The notes beneath the pieces were generated by a model. That model was given only the letters and a program-made list of their open reading frames with translations, made no database searches and was not told the origin of the DNA. Source: Candidatus Terasakiella magnetica (lineage in GTDB: Bacteria; Pseudomonadota; Alphaproteobacteria; Rhodospirillales; Terasakiellaceae). From it: DNA of 64,000 bases. A program made the position numbers and the translations under genes. Location: assembly GCF_900093605.1 (NCBI RefSeq), contig NZ_FLYE01000046.1, forward strand, positions 169,195 through 233,194. The letters run 5' to 3'. Below are positions 14,589-23,166 of this stretch, in pieces (within the stretch, counting starts at the first letter, position 1; each line of letters opens with the position of its first letter).

Positions 14589-17500
14589 ATGGCGTTGCGC
14601 GCACTTATAAGCTTGATGGTCTTTATGATCAGCATGTTCGCTGTTGAAGCGGCATGGGCTGAGCGTATTGCCGTGCGCGCAGGCGGGCATCCCGGTTATG
14701 GGCGGATTGTCTTTAAATGGTCTATCCCGGTGCGCTACACAGCCAATGCTGAAAACGGTGTTTTAAAAATCACTTTGGGCGAGCCTGCTGAAACATCTTA
14801 CAATGATGTGCGCCGTAACCTTAAAAAATATATCTCACGCGTAACGCCATCAAATGGCGGGCGCACCATCACCATGCAGCTAACGGGTGATTATGGTGTG
14901 CGCAGCTTTTATAGCGGCAGTTACCTTGTTGTGGATATTATTGGGGAACCTGAGAAAAAGGCCCCAGCGCCACAGCCTCAACCTCAAGCACAACCCGCTC
15001 CCCAACCTGTGGCCCAGCCCGCACCACAGCCTGCCCCGCAACCCGTTGCCCAACCACAGCCAACGCCTGCACCACAAGCAGCGCCTGCTCAAACGGTGCG
15101 CCCTGTGGCTGTGCAGCAGTCTGTCGTGCCCACCAGTGGGCCAAATGTGCGTGTGCGCAAAGGCGAAAAAGGTAACTTTACCCGTATCGTTTTTGATTGG
15201 CCGCGCAAGATCAATTATTCCATTGGGGATTATCAAGGTAAAACAATCGTTAATTTTGCCGAGCCTGCCAAATATAACCTTACTGCAGCCAAACGTAACC
15301 TAAGTGGTGAAGTACGTGGTTTGCGCCAAAATGGTAATAATGTGGAACTGGACGTGACGTCGGGCTCTCGCATTAAGCATTTCTATGTGGGCTCTAAAGT
15401 GGTGGTCGATGTCTATCGTGATCGCTTGGCGCAAAAACCTGCGCCACCTGCAACCACTCAAGTTGCACAAGCTCAGCCCCAGCCTGTTGCTGCACCAGCG
15501 CCAACACCTGCACCGCAGCCACAAGCCGTTCAACCGCCAAAACCAAAAGCAGCCCCTGTTGTAAAAGTAGCTGAACCTCAACAGCTAGCCGCACCTGCGC
15601 AGGTGACACCAGCCCCGGCCCCTGTTGTGAGCGAACCAGCACAAAATGCAAGTGGTTTGGCAGCAGCCTTTTCCTTGCGCTTTGAGTTTGGGGAGCCCGT
15701 TGCAGCCGCCGCCTTTAGGCGCGGGGGCAATGTCTGGCTGGTATTTGATAAGCAGACTGAACAAGACGTAAATGCCATGAAGGCCCTTGCTAAGGGTAGC
15801 ATTGTTGATATTGAACAGATCGCCATTCCACGTGCCACGGTTTTGCGTATTGAAACGGTTGATGGCTTTAACCCACGCCCAAAACGCGAAGGTCTGGCTT
15901 GGGTGTTTGATTTTGGCAAGTTGCCTTTGCTGGCCTTGCAGGAAATTGATGTCCAGTCCCAGCCGCATTCACCTGCGGGCGCACGTATGTTTATGTCTGT
16001 CCAAGAAGGTGGCCTGCCTGTACCAATTCAGGACCCGGTTGTTGGCGATAACCTTGTCATCGTACCTGTCATTCCGTTGGGCCATGGTGTTAATACACCG
16101 CGCTCATATCCACAGTTTGATATTTTGGCCTCTGCCCAAGGAGTGGTCTATCGCCCCTTAAGTGATGACTTGCGCATACGCACGTTGAAGTCCGGTATTG
16201 AGATGACGGCGGCCTCAAGCCTGAAGCTTTCTGATACGGGTAAAAAGGCGGTTGCGCAGGCGAAAATGGGGGGCTTGCGTGGGGTCAGTCGGATTTTCCA
16301 TTTTGATAAATGGAAAGTCGGCGAGATGGATGAATATCGCAAAAACCGCCAAGACCTTGAAAAATCAGTTGCGGGCTTAAAAGGGCCACGTCGTGAAATT
16401 GCGCGTGAAAAGCTCGCCCAATATTACCTGTCTCATGGCATGGGACCAGAAGCGATAGGCGTGTTGAACGTCATTGCCAAATCCAACCCGCAAAAAGCCA
16501 AAGAACCGGAATTTATTGCCAAACGTGGTGTGGCTAATTTCATCTTAAACCGCTTGGATGAAGCTGAAGAAGATTTATCAGGTGAGGAAATTTCCGCTAA
16601 GGATGAAGGCCAGTTCTGGCAAGCCGCTGTTCAAGCAGCAAAAGGGGACTATTCACAAAGTGCCTTGGATATGAAACGGCTGGGTGGGGTGATCCGTAAC
16701 TATCCACCACGCCTGAAATTCCCACTGGGTCTGTTATTAACAGAAGCCGCCCTTGAAACAGGTGATGTGCGCCAAGCTGAATCTTATCTTGAAGTGCTTG
16801 AAGCTGAAGGTTTGAATAACCGCCAAGATGATGCGGTTAAATACCTGCGTGCACGCAGTAAGGAAATCAGCGGCGACCCTGATGGGGCGGTTGTGGTATA
16901 TGAAGAAGTTGAAGCGGGCAATCATCGTCCTTCACGTGCCAAGGCGGCCTTGGCCAAGAATGAGCTTCTCTATAAGCATGAGCGTATCGAAGATAAAGAG
17001 CTGATCGAGGCACTGGAAAAACTCCGCTTTGCATGGCGTGGGGATGACTTTGAGTTTGATCTGTTGCGTCGTCTTGGTGATATGTATGTGAAAACGACAA
17101 ACTATCGCGATGGCCTGCGCACCATGCGTCAAGCCGCAACGTATTTCCGCAAACATCCAGAAGCGGAAAGCGTTACCCAAGAAATGATCCGTATCTTTGA
17201 AGAGCTTTATCTTGAAGGTAAGGCTGATGAGCTACCGCCTGTAACAGCAATTGCGCTTTATGATGAGTTCCGCGAGCTGACCCCAGCCGGGACAAAAGGT
17301 GACGAGATGATCCGCAAGTTAGCGGACCGTTTGGCAGCTGTTGATTTGTTGCGCGAAGCCGCTGAGTTGTTAGAAAACCAAGTTCAGTTCCGCCTAAGCG
17401 GGGAGAAGAAATCTCAAGTCGGTACCCAGTTAGCGGTTGTTTACCTTGCTGCCAGCAGTCCGAAAAAAGCCATTCGGGCGCTCAAGAAAAGTAAACGCAC

Positions 17501-18008
17501 AAAAATGACACCGGAAGAGATTGTGCAACGTCGCCATCTTGAAGCGCGTGCCTTAATCGACATGGGGCAATCTGATAAAGGCATCAAGATGCTGGATGAT
17601 GCGGAAGATGAAACCGTTGCAGCCGATCTCTTGCGCTCAGAAGTTTATTGGAATGCCAGTGATTGGCGCAATTCAGCCGCGACATTGAAACGCATTGCCC
17701 TTGCTAAAGGCGCGCGTCGCAACAAGCCGCTTAATGAAGAACAGGCCCGTTTGATCTTGAACCTTGCGGTCTCTTATACGCTGGGTAATAACGAGCGTGG
17801 GGTTGCGCGCATTCGTGCCGATTATGGCGGGGCGATGGAGCAAACTTCCTTGCGTGATGCCTTCCGTTTGATTGCCTCGCGTGAAAATGCCGGTATGTTA
17901 GACCCACGCACCATCACCCAATTGGTGAAGCCTGCTGAGAACTTCACCAACTTTATGGGTGAATATAAAGAGCGCCTTAAAGCAGGTAAGTTGAGCGAGA
18001 TTAACTAA
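14589..18008 (+). CDS. Large periplasmic AMIN-like/TPR protein of the motility cluster
   Basis: 1139 residues, no precise family recognised. A signal peptide (ALISLMVFMISMFAVEAAWA) leads to two AMIN-like beta domains (about residues 25-120 and 190-285, each with the GxxxRIVF(K/D)W motif) and a third more distant copy (about 370-450). They are joined by long Pro/Ala/Gln linkers (AP, QP and PQ repeats). The rest (about 590-1139) is helical and TPR-like. AMIN domains commonly bind peptidoglycan. It sits 22 nt after the MotB-like pair, likely in the same transcript, which points to a periplasmic scaffold or stator-associated role (inference). The low-complexity DNA at 14960-15110 and 15430-15640 is part of the linkers. 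Confidence 0.75.
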   Translation: MALRALISLMVFMISMFAVEAAWAERIAVRAGGHPGYGRIVFKWSIPVRYTANAENGVLKITLGEPAETSYNDVRRNLKKYISRVTPSNGGRTITMQLTGDYGVRSFYSGSYLVVDIIGEPEKKAPAPQPQPQAQPAPQPVAQPAPQPAPQPVAQPQPTPAPQAAPAQTVRPVAVQQSVVPTSGPNVRVRKGEKGNFTRIVFDWPRKINYSIGDYQGKTIVNFAEPAKYNLTAAKRNLSGEVRGLRQNGNNVELDVTSGSRIKHFYVGSKVVVDVYRDRLAQKPAPPATTQVAQAQPQPVAAPAPTPAPQPQAVQPPKPKAAPVVKVAEPQQLAAPAQVTPAPAPVVSEPAQNASGLAAAFSLRFEFGEPVAAAAFRRGGNVWLVFDKQTEQDVNAMKALAKGSIVDIEQIAIPRATVLRIETVDGFNPRPKREGLAWVFDFGKLPLLALQEIDVQSQPHSPAGARMFMSVQEGGLPVPIQDPVVGDNLVIVPVIPLGHGVNTPRSYPQFDILASAQGVVYRPLSDDLRIRTLKSGIEMTAASSLKLSDTGKKAVAQAKMGGLRGVSRIFHFDKWKVGEMDEYRKNRQDLEKSVAGLKGPRREIAREKLAQYYLSHGMGPEAIGVLNVIAKSNPQKAKEPEFIAKRGVANFILNRLDEAEEDLSGEEISAKDEGQFWQAAVQAAKGDYSQSALDMKRLGGVIRNYPPRLKFPLGLLLTEAALETGDVRQAESYLEVLEAEGLNNRQDDAVKYLRARSKEISGDPDGAVVVYEEVEAGNHRPSRAKAALAKNELLYKHERIEDKELIEALEKLRFAWRGDDFEFDLLRRLGDMYVKTTNYRDGLRTMRQAATYFRKHPEAESVTQEMIRIFEELYLEGKADELPPVTAIALYDEFRELTPAGTKGDEMIRKLADRLAAVDLLREAAELLENQVQFRLSGEKKSQVGTQLAVVYLAASSPKKAIRALKKSKRTKMTPEEIVQRRHLEARALIDMGQSDKGIKMLDDAEDETVAADLLRSEVYWNASDWRNSAATLKRIALAKGARRNKPLNEEQARLILNLAVSYTLGNNERGVARIRADYGGAMEQTSLRDAFRLIASRENAGMLDPRTITQLVKPAENFTNFMGEYKERLKAGKLSEIN

Positions 18009-18091
18009 AACCTATCGCTTTGTTCATGGTGCGAACATGCAACGGTTTTTGCGAAATATCTAAAAAATGTAACTTATGGATAAATTTGTCT

Positions 18092-18111
18092 TGAGTTTCA
18101 CAGTAAACTCA
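18092..18111. promoter_or_regulatory. Inverted repeat in the speD leader
   Basis: TGAGTTT and AAACTCA form perfect 7-bp arms around CACAGT, 74 nt before the speD start. It could be an operator or small leader hairpin. It lacks a T tract, so it is not a good terminator for the upstream gene. Confidence 0.35.
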
Positions 18112-18184
18112 GGCATTCACGTCGCCTTGTCCGCAGAGATTAATTTGCGGTGCCTCTATCTACTGGTTTGGAAAAGGGTTAGAA

Positions 18185-18673
18185 ATGGCTAAAACAGCTG
18201 CTCTTGCCGAACTGGGGATGGACTCGGGGACGACACCGAGCGAGACCCAGATCCGCGAAAATGAAGACACTCAATCAGGCTTTGCCGTGATTGAAAATAA
18301 CAAAGACTATTTTATCGAACGAAACGGCATACGTTATGCCGGAACCCACTTGCTGATTGACCTTTGGGGTGCAAGCAAGCTGGATGATATTGATTTGATT
18401 GAACGCACGTTGCGCGCCGGTGCAGATGCAGCAGGGGCAACCATCCTGCATTGTCATCTCCATCATTTTGAGCCCAACGGTGGTGTCTCTGGCGTATTGG
18501 TGCTGGCTGAGTCTCATATCAGCATCCACACATGGCCTGAGGCGTCTTATGCGGCCTTGGATGTGTTTATGTGTGGTGATTGTGACCCGCATAAAGCCGT
18601 TCCTTTCCTTGAAGACGCCTTCACACCTGATCGTGTGGATGTGGATGAGCAACTGCGAGGAAAAGACGTATGA
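18185..18673 (+). CDS. speD: S-adenosylmethionine decarboxylase proenzyme SpeD
   Basis: Makes decarboxylated SAM, the aminopropyl donor for spermidine synthesis. The self-cleavage motif [13 protein letters not shown] is present, with processing expected before Ser110 to create the pyruvoyl group; the C-terminal part keeps [11 protein letters not shown] with the catalytic Cys. At 162 residues it carries about 45 residues more at the N-terminus than the minimal bacterial enzyme. It overlaps speE by 4 bp, a typical polyamine operon. AAAAGGG precedes the ATG. Confidence 0.95.
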   Translation: MAKTAALAELGMDSGTTPSETQIRENEDTQSGFAVIENNKDYFIERNGIRYAGTHLLIDLWGASKLDDIDLIERTLRAGADAAGATILHCHLHHFEPNGGVSGVLVLAESHISIHTWPEASYAALDVFMCGDCDPHKAVPFLEDAFTPDRVDVDEQLRGKDV

Positions 18674-19515
18674 GTCGCTGGATTTCAGAAACCCTTTATG
18701 CGGACTATCAACAACGCTTTAAAGCCACGGATGTTTTGTTTGAAGAAAAGACAGAACATCAAGATCTGATCATTTTTGAAAATGATTTCTTTGGTCGGGT
18801 GATGATGCTTGATGGGGTTACCCAAACAACTGATCGTGATGAGTTTGTCTATCATGAGATGATCTCCCACGTGCCGATCATGGCCCATGGGGAGGCCAAG
18901 AAGGTTTTGATCATTGGTGGGGGTGATGGTGGTGTGTTGCGCGAAGTGCTGCGCCATAAAGACATCCAATGCACCATGGTGGAAATTGATGCTTCCGTTG
19001 TGGAAATGTCAAAAAAATATTTCCCTGATCACAGTGCGGGCGCTTTTGAAAATGAGCGTTGTAATCTGGTTATCGCTGATGGTCTAAAGTTTGTGAAAGA
19101 AACAACTGAGCGCTTTGATGTGATCATTGTGGATTCAACAGACCCCATCGGGCCGGGTGAAGTACTCTTTACTTCCGAATTTTATCAAGACTGCCAGCGT
19201 TGTTTGAGCGAAAAAGGCATTTTGGTCACGCAAAATGGTGTGCCGTTTTTCCAAGGCGATGAAATCACCACAACGCAGGAACGTATGTCCCCGCACTTTA
19301 AGGATATGTCTTTTTATGTGGTGGCTGTGCCAACCTATGTGGGTGGTTTTATGACCCTTGCCTGGGCGTCAAATGATGAAAACGCGCGCACACAATCGGT
19401 TGATGTGATTAACGAGCGTTTTGTGGCAGCAGGTTTTGAGACCAACTATTACACGCCGGGTGTGCATGTCGGGGCCTTTTCTTTGCCGCGCTATATTGAA
19501 AAATTGTTGAAGTAA
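18670..19515 (+). CDS. speE: Spermidine synthase SpeE
   Basis: Transfers an aminopropyl group from decarboxylated SAM to putrescine. The 281-residue protein has the N-terminal beta domain ([15 protein letters not shown] stretch with [13 protein letters not shown]), the nucleotide-binding loop [16 protein letters not shown], the acidic strand [10 protein letters not shown] and the catalytic loop [13 protein letters not shown]. Start codon overlaps the speD stop (ATGA). All key residues are present. Confidence 0.96.
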   Translation: MSRWISETLYADYQQRFKATDVLFEEKTEHQDLIIFENDFFGRVMMLDGVTQTTDRDEFVYHEMISHVPIMAHGEAKKVLIIGGGDGGVLREVLRHKDIQCTMVEIDASVVEMSKKYFPDHSAGAFENERCNLVIADGLKFVKETTERFDVIIVDSTDPIGPGEVLFTSEFYQDCQRCLSEKGILVTQNGVPFFQGDEITTTQERMSPHFKDMSFYVVAVPTYVGGFMTLAWASNDENARTQSVDVINERFVAAGFETNYYTPGVHVGAFSLPRYIEKLLK

Positions 19516-19547
19516 ATCATTTACGCTGGTTTTGATCGCGCCATGTG

Positions 19548-19587
19548 AAAAGGGCTTCTTGTTTGTGCAAGGAGCCCTTTCTTCATT
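19548..19587 (+). terminator. Terminator between convergent speE and fliP
   Basis: AAAGGGCT / AGCCCTTT with an inner TTG/CAA pairing forms a stem-loop 33 nt after speE, followed by CTTCATT on the plus strand. On the minus strand it is followed by a short T stretch and it overlaps the fliP stop, so it may act in both directions. Confidence 0.7.
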
Positions 19588-20374
19588 CTAATATGCCTTG
19601 GCCGAAGCTCTTAACGAGCGAGCCGACAAGCATGTACCAGCCATCCACCAGTACGAAGAAGATGATCTTAAAGGGCAGGGCGATAATAATCGGCGGCAGC
19701 ATCATCATACCCATGGACATGAGCACCGAGGCCACGATCATATCAATGACCAAAAACGGGATGAATAAGAGAAAGCCGATCTCAAAGGCGCGGCGCAGTT
19801 CTGAAATAATAAAGGCCGGAATAAGCGCTTTAAGCGGAACAGCATCCGGGGCAATATCTGGTGATACTTGAGCGATGCCTAAAAAGAGATCAAGGTCTTT
19901 ATCACGCACATGTTGCATCATGAAACGTTGAAAGGGTTGTACCGTTTTTTCAAAGGCGGCGATTTCTTCAAGGTCGCCTTCCATATAGGGTTTTAAACCT
20001 TCATCATAAGCTGCTTCAAAAGTGGGCATCATGATGAAGAAGGTTAAAAACAGGGCAAGTGAGACAATCACTTGGTTGGGCGGGGCTTGCTGGGTCCCCA
20101 TGGCGGTACGCAAGAAGCTAAAGACAATGACCAGGCGGGTAAAGGAGGTCACCATAATCAGGATACTGGGCGCGATGGACAGGACCGTTGTAAGGGCGAT
20201 CAACTGAATGATGCGCGAGGTGGTACTTTCCGGCCCGCCTACGTTTGGGTCCCCAAAATCAAGGGTAAAGCTTTGGGCCAGCGCTTCTGAATTGAACAGC
20301 GCCATCACCATGAAGGCAAGGCCTGAAATAAAGCCGCCGCTTAGAGAGAGTTTTAAAACCTGTCCTTTGGTCAT
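19583..20374 (-). CDS. fliP: Flagellar type III export protein FliP
   Basis: A core pore subunit of the flagellar export gate. The 263-residue precursor has a cleavable N-terminal signal (to ALAQ, near residue 34) and the family motifs LSIAPSILIMVTSFTRLVIV, FLRTAMGTQQAPPNQV and LFLTFFIMMPTF, and the C-terminal PFLVIDMIVASVLMSMGMMM helix. Its start overlaps the fliO stop by 4 bp. It is separated from fliQ-fliR, which lie in the divergent operon 3 kb away. Confidence 0.96.
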   Translation of the reverse strand: MTKGQVLKLSLSGGFISGLAFMVMALFNSEALAQSFTLDFGDPNVGGPESTTSRIIQLIALTTVLSIAPSILIMVTSFTRLVIVFSFLRTAMGTQQAPPNQVIVSLALFLTFFIMMPTFEAAYDEGLKPYMEGDLEEIAAFEKTVQPFQRFMMQHVRDKDLDLFLGIAQVSPDIAPDAVPLKALIPAFIISELRRAFEIGFLLFIPFLVIDMIVASVLMSMGMMMLPPIIIALPFKIIFFVLVDGWYMLVGSLVKSFGQGILE

Positions 20375-20706
20375 GCTTTTTCAACCTCCTCAATCTCTTG
20401 TGAAGAAGGCGTGTTGTTGAGATGCTCGGAAAAACTCATATCGTCTTCAATGATGTTCTGTTCCACAACAAGGTCCGTTGTTCCGCCAATAACCAGTAGA
20501 TGTTCTTTATCATCGCGTTTGATTAAAACCAAACGGCGTTTCCCATCTAAGGGCATGATTTCTGAAATGCTTAAACGTCTTTTAGCAGTTCTGGGGATAT
20601 TGCGATAGCCCATACCATAGCGCTTGGCCATAAAGGCGAGCAAGCCGATGAGTGCAATCACAAAGGCAAGTGCAAACACAAAGCGTAGATAGTCCGCGAT
20701 ATCCAT
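20371..20706 (-). CDS. fliO: Flagellar biosynthesis protein FliO
   Basis: Assists assembly of the FliP ring. The 111-residue protein has one N-terminal transmembrane helix (FVFALAFVIALIGLLAFMA) and the short cytoplasmic domain with RRLSISEIMPLDGKRRLVLI plus RDDKEHLLVIGG, the usual FliO core. The C-terminal tail is acidic. It overlaps fliP by the ATGA coupling. FliO is weakly conserved, but neighbour and core motif make this call solid. Confidence 0.85.
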   Translation of the reverse strand: MDIADYLRFVFALAFVIALIGLLAFMAKRYGMGYRNIPRTAKRRLSISEIMPLDGKRRLVLIKRDDKEHLLVIGGTTDLVVEQNIIEDDMSFSEHLNNTPSSQEIEEVEKA

Positions 20707-20727
20707 CTTTAATCAAGATCCTTAAAA

Positions 20728-21054
20728 TTACTCATCTTCGTCATCACTGACTTCTTGTGCCATCAAAGGATTGACATGTCCTTGGTTAAACTGCAAGCGC
20801 TCAGTCAGCGCATCATGCTGCATATTTAAATCTTTTTCCAGCCGTTCAATCGCATTAAAAAGGTTTTCGATTTGGGGCAGAAGTGGTTTTGCTTCTTTTG
20901 GAGGGAGCTTTTCAAGCTCGAAGCACAGCTGGGTCGTGTGGGCTTCAAGGGCGGCCACATCAACCATCTTTTCCTGATAGATGAGCTTTTCAGCAGTTTC
21001 AATAAAAGCTGAAATTTTTGCGATTTGTTGTTGGATATCTAAAGGAGTCGTCAT
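20728..21054 (-). CDS. Unknown small helical protein between fliO and fhlB
   Basis: Not recognised. The 108 residues are predicted almost entirely helical with heptad character (IAKISAFIETAEKLIY, LFNAIERLEKDLNMQHDAL), no signal peptide or membrane helix, and an acidic C-terminus. Size and helicity recall FlgN/FliT-type export chaperones, which is only a structural impression. The start overlaps the fhlB stop by 4 bp and fliO follows 21 bp later, so it is almost certainly cotranscribed with export genes. Confidence 0.7.
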   Translation of the reverse strand: MTTPLDIQQQIAKISAFIETAEKLIYQEKMVDVAALEAHTTQLCFELEKLPPKEAKPLLPQIENLFNAIERLEKDLNMQHDALTERLQFNQGHVNPLMAQEVSDDEDE

Positions 21055-21425
21055 TCTGTGTTCTTTTCCTCCTCATCAAGGCTGTCCAACATTGTATCGG
21101 GATTTGGTTTTAAAGGTGTATCGACACCGGGAAAGGGTTGACCATTAGCCTGATACACATATGACAGGATTTCTGCAACCGTTGCAAAAGCCTCAATGGG
21201 GATTTCTTCGCCCACATCCAAAAGACTGAGGATTTGGGCAAGATCGGCATCTTCGCGCACCTTCACCCCTTCGGCAAAGGCGATTTGTAAAATCTGTTCA
21301 GCAACCGCACCGTGACCAGAGGCAAGGATTTCAGGCGCCTTATCTTCAATGCCGTCATATTTAAGCGCGACCGCAATTTGGTCGGGGTCAAAATGTTCTG
21401 GCAATTTTTTCTTAATGTCGCTCAC
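21051..21425 (-). CDS. FlhB C-terminal-domain paralogue (FhlB-like)
   Basis: A 124-residue soluble protein similar to the cytoplasmic C-terminal domain of FlhB: AVALKYDG...APEILASGHGAVAEQILQIA, VREDADLAQILSLLDVGEEI and AFATVAEILSYVYQANG align with the FlhB stretch after the autocleavage site (compare LVAKGMDDLAMRIREVGEAN in flhB, 23953-25023). No NPTH motif precedes it, so it would mimic the already cleaved FlhB-CC fragment. It is first in the fhlB-(unknown)-fliO-fliP minus-strand operon, which diverges from flgB. Probable role: export substrate-specificity switching (inference). Confidence 0.85.
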   Translation of the reverse strand: MSDIKKKLPEHFDPDQIAVALKYDGIEDKAPEILASGHGAVAEQILQIAFAEGVKVREDADLAQILSLLDVGEEIPIEAFATVAEILSYVYQANGQPFPGVDTPLKPNPDTMLDSLDEEEKNTE

Positions 21426-21564
21426 GGATATTGATTTCCAGCCATAGGGAAGGGGTACTTGAATATCTTATTCTAAAGACTTTTAAAAAATCTTAAAGAA
21501 CCCCATATAATAAAAACACTTACACTGCCCTTTACCATTTGTTAATATAGGGGCTGCATAGTAA

Positions 21565-21576
21565 ATTGGTACCAAT
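21565..21576. promoter_or_regulatory. Perfect palindrome between divergent fhlB and flgB operons
   Basis: ATTGGTACCAAT is a perfect 12-bp palindrome in the 233-bp gap 21426-21658. TGGTACCAATGGGC superficially resembles a sigma-54 box, but the GG-to-GC distance is 11 instead of 12. No firm promoter could be assigned in this gap. Confidence 0.3.
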
Positions 21577-21658
21577 GGGCAAAATACGTGTGCGTTTTTA
21601 CTATATGCTGATTTTGTTCTTGGGAGGTCGAGGGCATGTGTCAGTTTAGGAGTTCGAA

Positions 21659-22060
21659 ATGGACTTAGGTAAAATGTCTCTGTTCGCTGTGTTGAAAAAG
21701 CGGATGGACTACATTGGAAATAGACAGGAAGTATTGGCGGATAATATCGCAAACGCCGATACACCAAAATATGTCGCTAAAGACTTAAAACCGTTCAATT
21801 TCAAAGATTTGATGCGGCGTCAGTCTATGCATGTCCAACCGATCGGCACCAACCCGAACCATATCGGTGTGCAAGCGGCGCGCATTCGTGATTATGCAAC
21901 AGATGAACCAAAACCATATGAATCATCTATCAACAAAAACCAGGTGGTTTTGGAAGAGCAAATGACGAAAATGAGTGAGACGCAAGTAGATCACGAATTG
22001 ACCACACAAGTGTATAAAAAGAATATGCAGTTGTTCCGAATCGCACTGGGCAAGAGATAG
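21659..22060 (+). CDS. flgB: Flagellar proximal rod protein FlgB
   Basis: Forms the proximal rod above the MS ring. It is 133 residues long with the signature RQEVLADNIANADTPKYVAK and the C-terminal VDHELTTQVYKKNMQLFRIA. It opens the operon flgB-flgC-fliE-fliQ-fliR-flhB-cckA. TTAGGAG lies 7 nt before the ATG. The C-terminus TTQVYKKNMQL is characteristic of FlgB rather than FlgC. Confidence 0.95.
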   Translation: MDLGKMSLFAVLKKRMDYIGNRQEVLADNIANADTPKYVAKDLKPFNFKDLMRRQSMHVQPIGTNPNHIGVQAARIRDYATDEPKPYESSINKNQVVLEEQMTKMSETQVDHELTTQVYKKNMQLFRIALGKR

Positions 22061-22120
22061 GGCGTTTCTTTTTCTTGTTTTTTATTGAGATGAGGGCCAA
22101 AGAGGTTTTGAGGTTCAATT

Positions 22121-22534
22121 ATGGATGATCTTTTCAAAAGTATGCGTATTTCCACAGCGGGCATGAAAGTGCAAGGCGCGCGCCTGCGTGTGATTTCTGA
22201 AAACGTGGCCAACGCGGACTCTTTACCGACAAAACCGGGCGAGAACCCGTACCGTCGTAAAAAGATCCTGTTTCGCAATGAGTTGGATAAAAATATTGAC
22301 GCTCATACGGTGCGTGTCCATAAAGTAAAAGAAGACAGTACGGCAAACTTTAAAAAGTTTTTTGACCCGGCCCATCCGGCTGCGGATGAAAACGGGTATG
22401 TTTTGCGCCCCAACGTCAATTCATTGATTGAAATGATGGATATGCGCGAAGCACAGCGTTCTTATGAAGCCAATGTAAATACCATCAAGGCGTCAAAGAA
22501 AATGTTGCAACAAAGTATTGGGATTTTGCGCTAA
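22121..22534 (+). CDS. flgC: Flagellar proximal rod protein FlgC
   Basis: The partner rod protein of FlgB. Its 137 residues include LRVISENVANADSLPTKPGE near the N-terminus, the FlgC-specific DPAHPAADENGYVLRPNVN segment, and the C-terminal EMMDMREAQRSYEANVNTIK plus ASKKMLQQSIGIL. It lies 60 bp after flgB and 23 bp before fliE. Confidence 0.96.
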   Translation: MDDLFKSMRISTAGMKVQGARLRVISENVANADSLPTKPGENPYRRKKILFRNELDKNIDAHTVRVHKVKEDSTANFKKFFDPAHPAADENGYVLRPNVNSLIEMMDMREAQRSYEANVNTIKASKKMLQQSIGILR

Positions 22535-22557
22535 GCGCATGAGGAAGGATAGAGGAT

Positions 22558-22875
22558 ATGGCTGATAATATGATGGCTTCTGCGGCAGCCGCCTATGCCA
22601 AACAAGCCCAAGAAATGAACAACCTGCCGACGCTTGATAGTACCAAGCAGGCAGAAGAAGGCGGTTTTGCAGACCTGTTGAAAGAAGCTGTTCAAGAAGC
22701 GGCAAGTATTGGGTATAAATCCGAAGCCATGTCTTTAAAAGCAGCGGCTGGTCAGGCTGATGTAAATGATGTTGTGACCGCAGTTGCAGAGGCTGAAGTG
22801 ACATTGCAAGCCGTGACAACCGTGCGCGATAAGGTCATTCAGGCCTATCAAGACATCATCAAGATGCCGATTTAA
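22558..22875 (+). CDS. fliE: Flagellar hook-basal body complex protein FliE
   Basis: An MS-ring/rod junction protein and early export substrate. The 105-residue product keeps the family C-terminus DVVTAVAEAEVTLQAVTTVR plus DKVIQAYQDIIKMPI and the FADLLKEAV motif. GAGGAT lies just before the ATG. It is transcribed with flgC and fliQ. Confidence 0.94.
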   Translation: MADNMMASAAAAYAKQAQEMNNLPTLDSTKQAEEGGFADLLKEAVQEAASIGYKSEAMSLKAAAGQADVNDVVTAVAEAEVTLQAVTTVRDKVIQAYQDIIKMPI

Positions 22876-22887
22876 CGGTGACATTTT

Positions 22888-23154
22888 ATGAATGATGTTG
22901 GTGTAATTGAAATTGGTCGCGAGGCATTTTGGGTCATCCTGCAAACAGGTGGCCCCATTTTGATTGCGGGTCTGGTCATCGGCCTGTTGATTGCCCTGTT
23001 TCAGGCCCTGACCTCCATTCAGGAAATGACCCTTGTGTTCGTTCCTAAAATCATCGTGATCTTTTTTGCACTGATGGTCATGCTACCCTACATGATCAAT
23101 AATATGGTCGCCTTTGGGGAAACGATCTTTGACAAGATCATTGCCCTTGGATAG
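22888..23154 (+). CDS. fliQ: Flagellar export protein FliQ
   Basis: A small export-gate subunit with two transmembrane helices. The 88 residues show GGPILIAGLVIGLLIALFQA, then the conserved LTSIQEMTLVFVPKI loop, and the second helix ending PYMINNMVAF. Length and motif are exactly those of the family. It starts 12 bp after fliE. Confidence 0.96.
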   Translation: MNDVGVIEIGREAFWVILQTGGPILIAGLVIGLLIALFQALTSIQEMTLVFVPKIIVIFFALMVMLPYMINNMVAFGETIFDKIIALG

Positions 23155-23166
23155 CGGGCATATTTG

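Noticed and set aside
14960..15640. Repetitive CAGCC/CCACAG DNA as a possible CRISPR or satellite
   Set aside because: It encodes the Pro/Ala/Gln linkers of an open reading frame and has no regular repeat-spacer pattern.
21567..21580. TGGTACCAATGGGC as sigma-54 promoter of flgB
   Set aside because: The GG-to-GC distance is 11, one short of the strict 12, and the TTGC part is missing.
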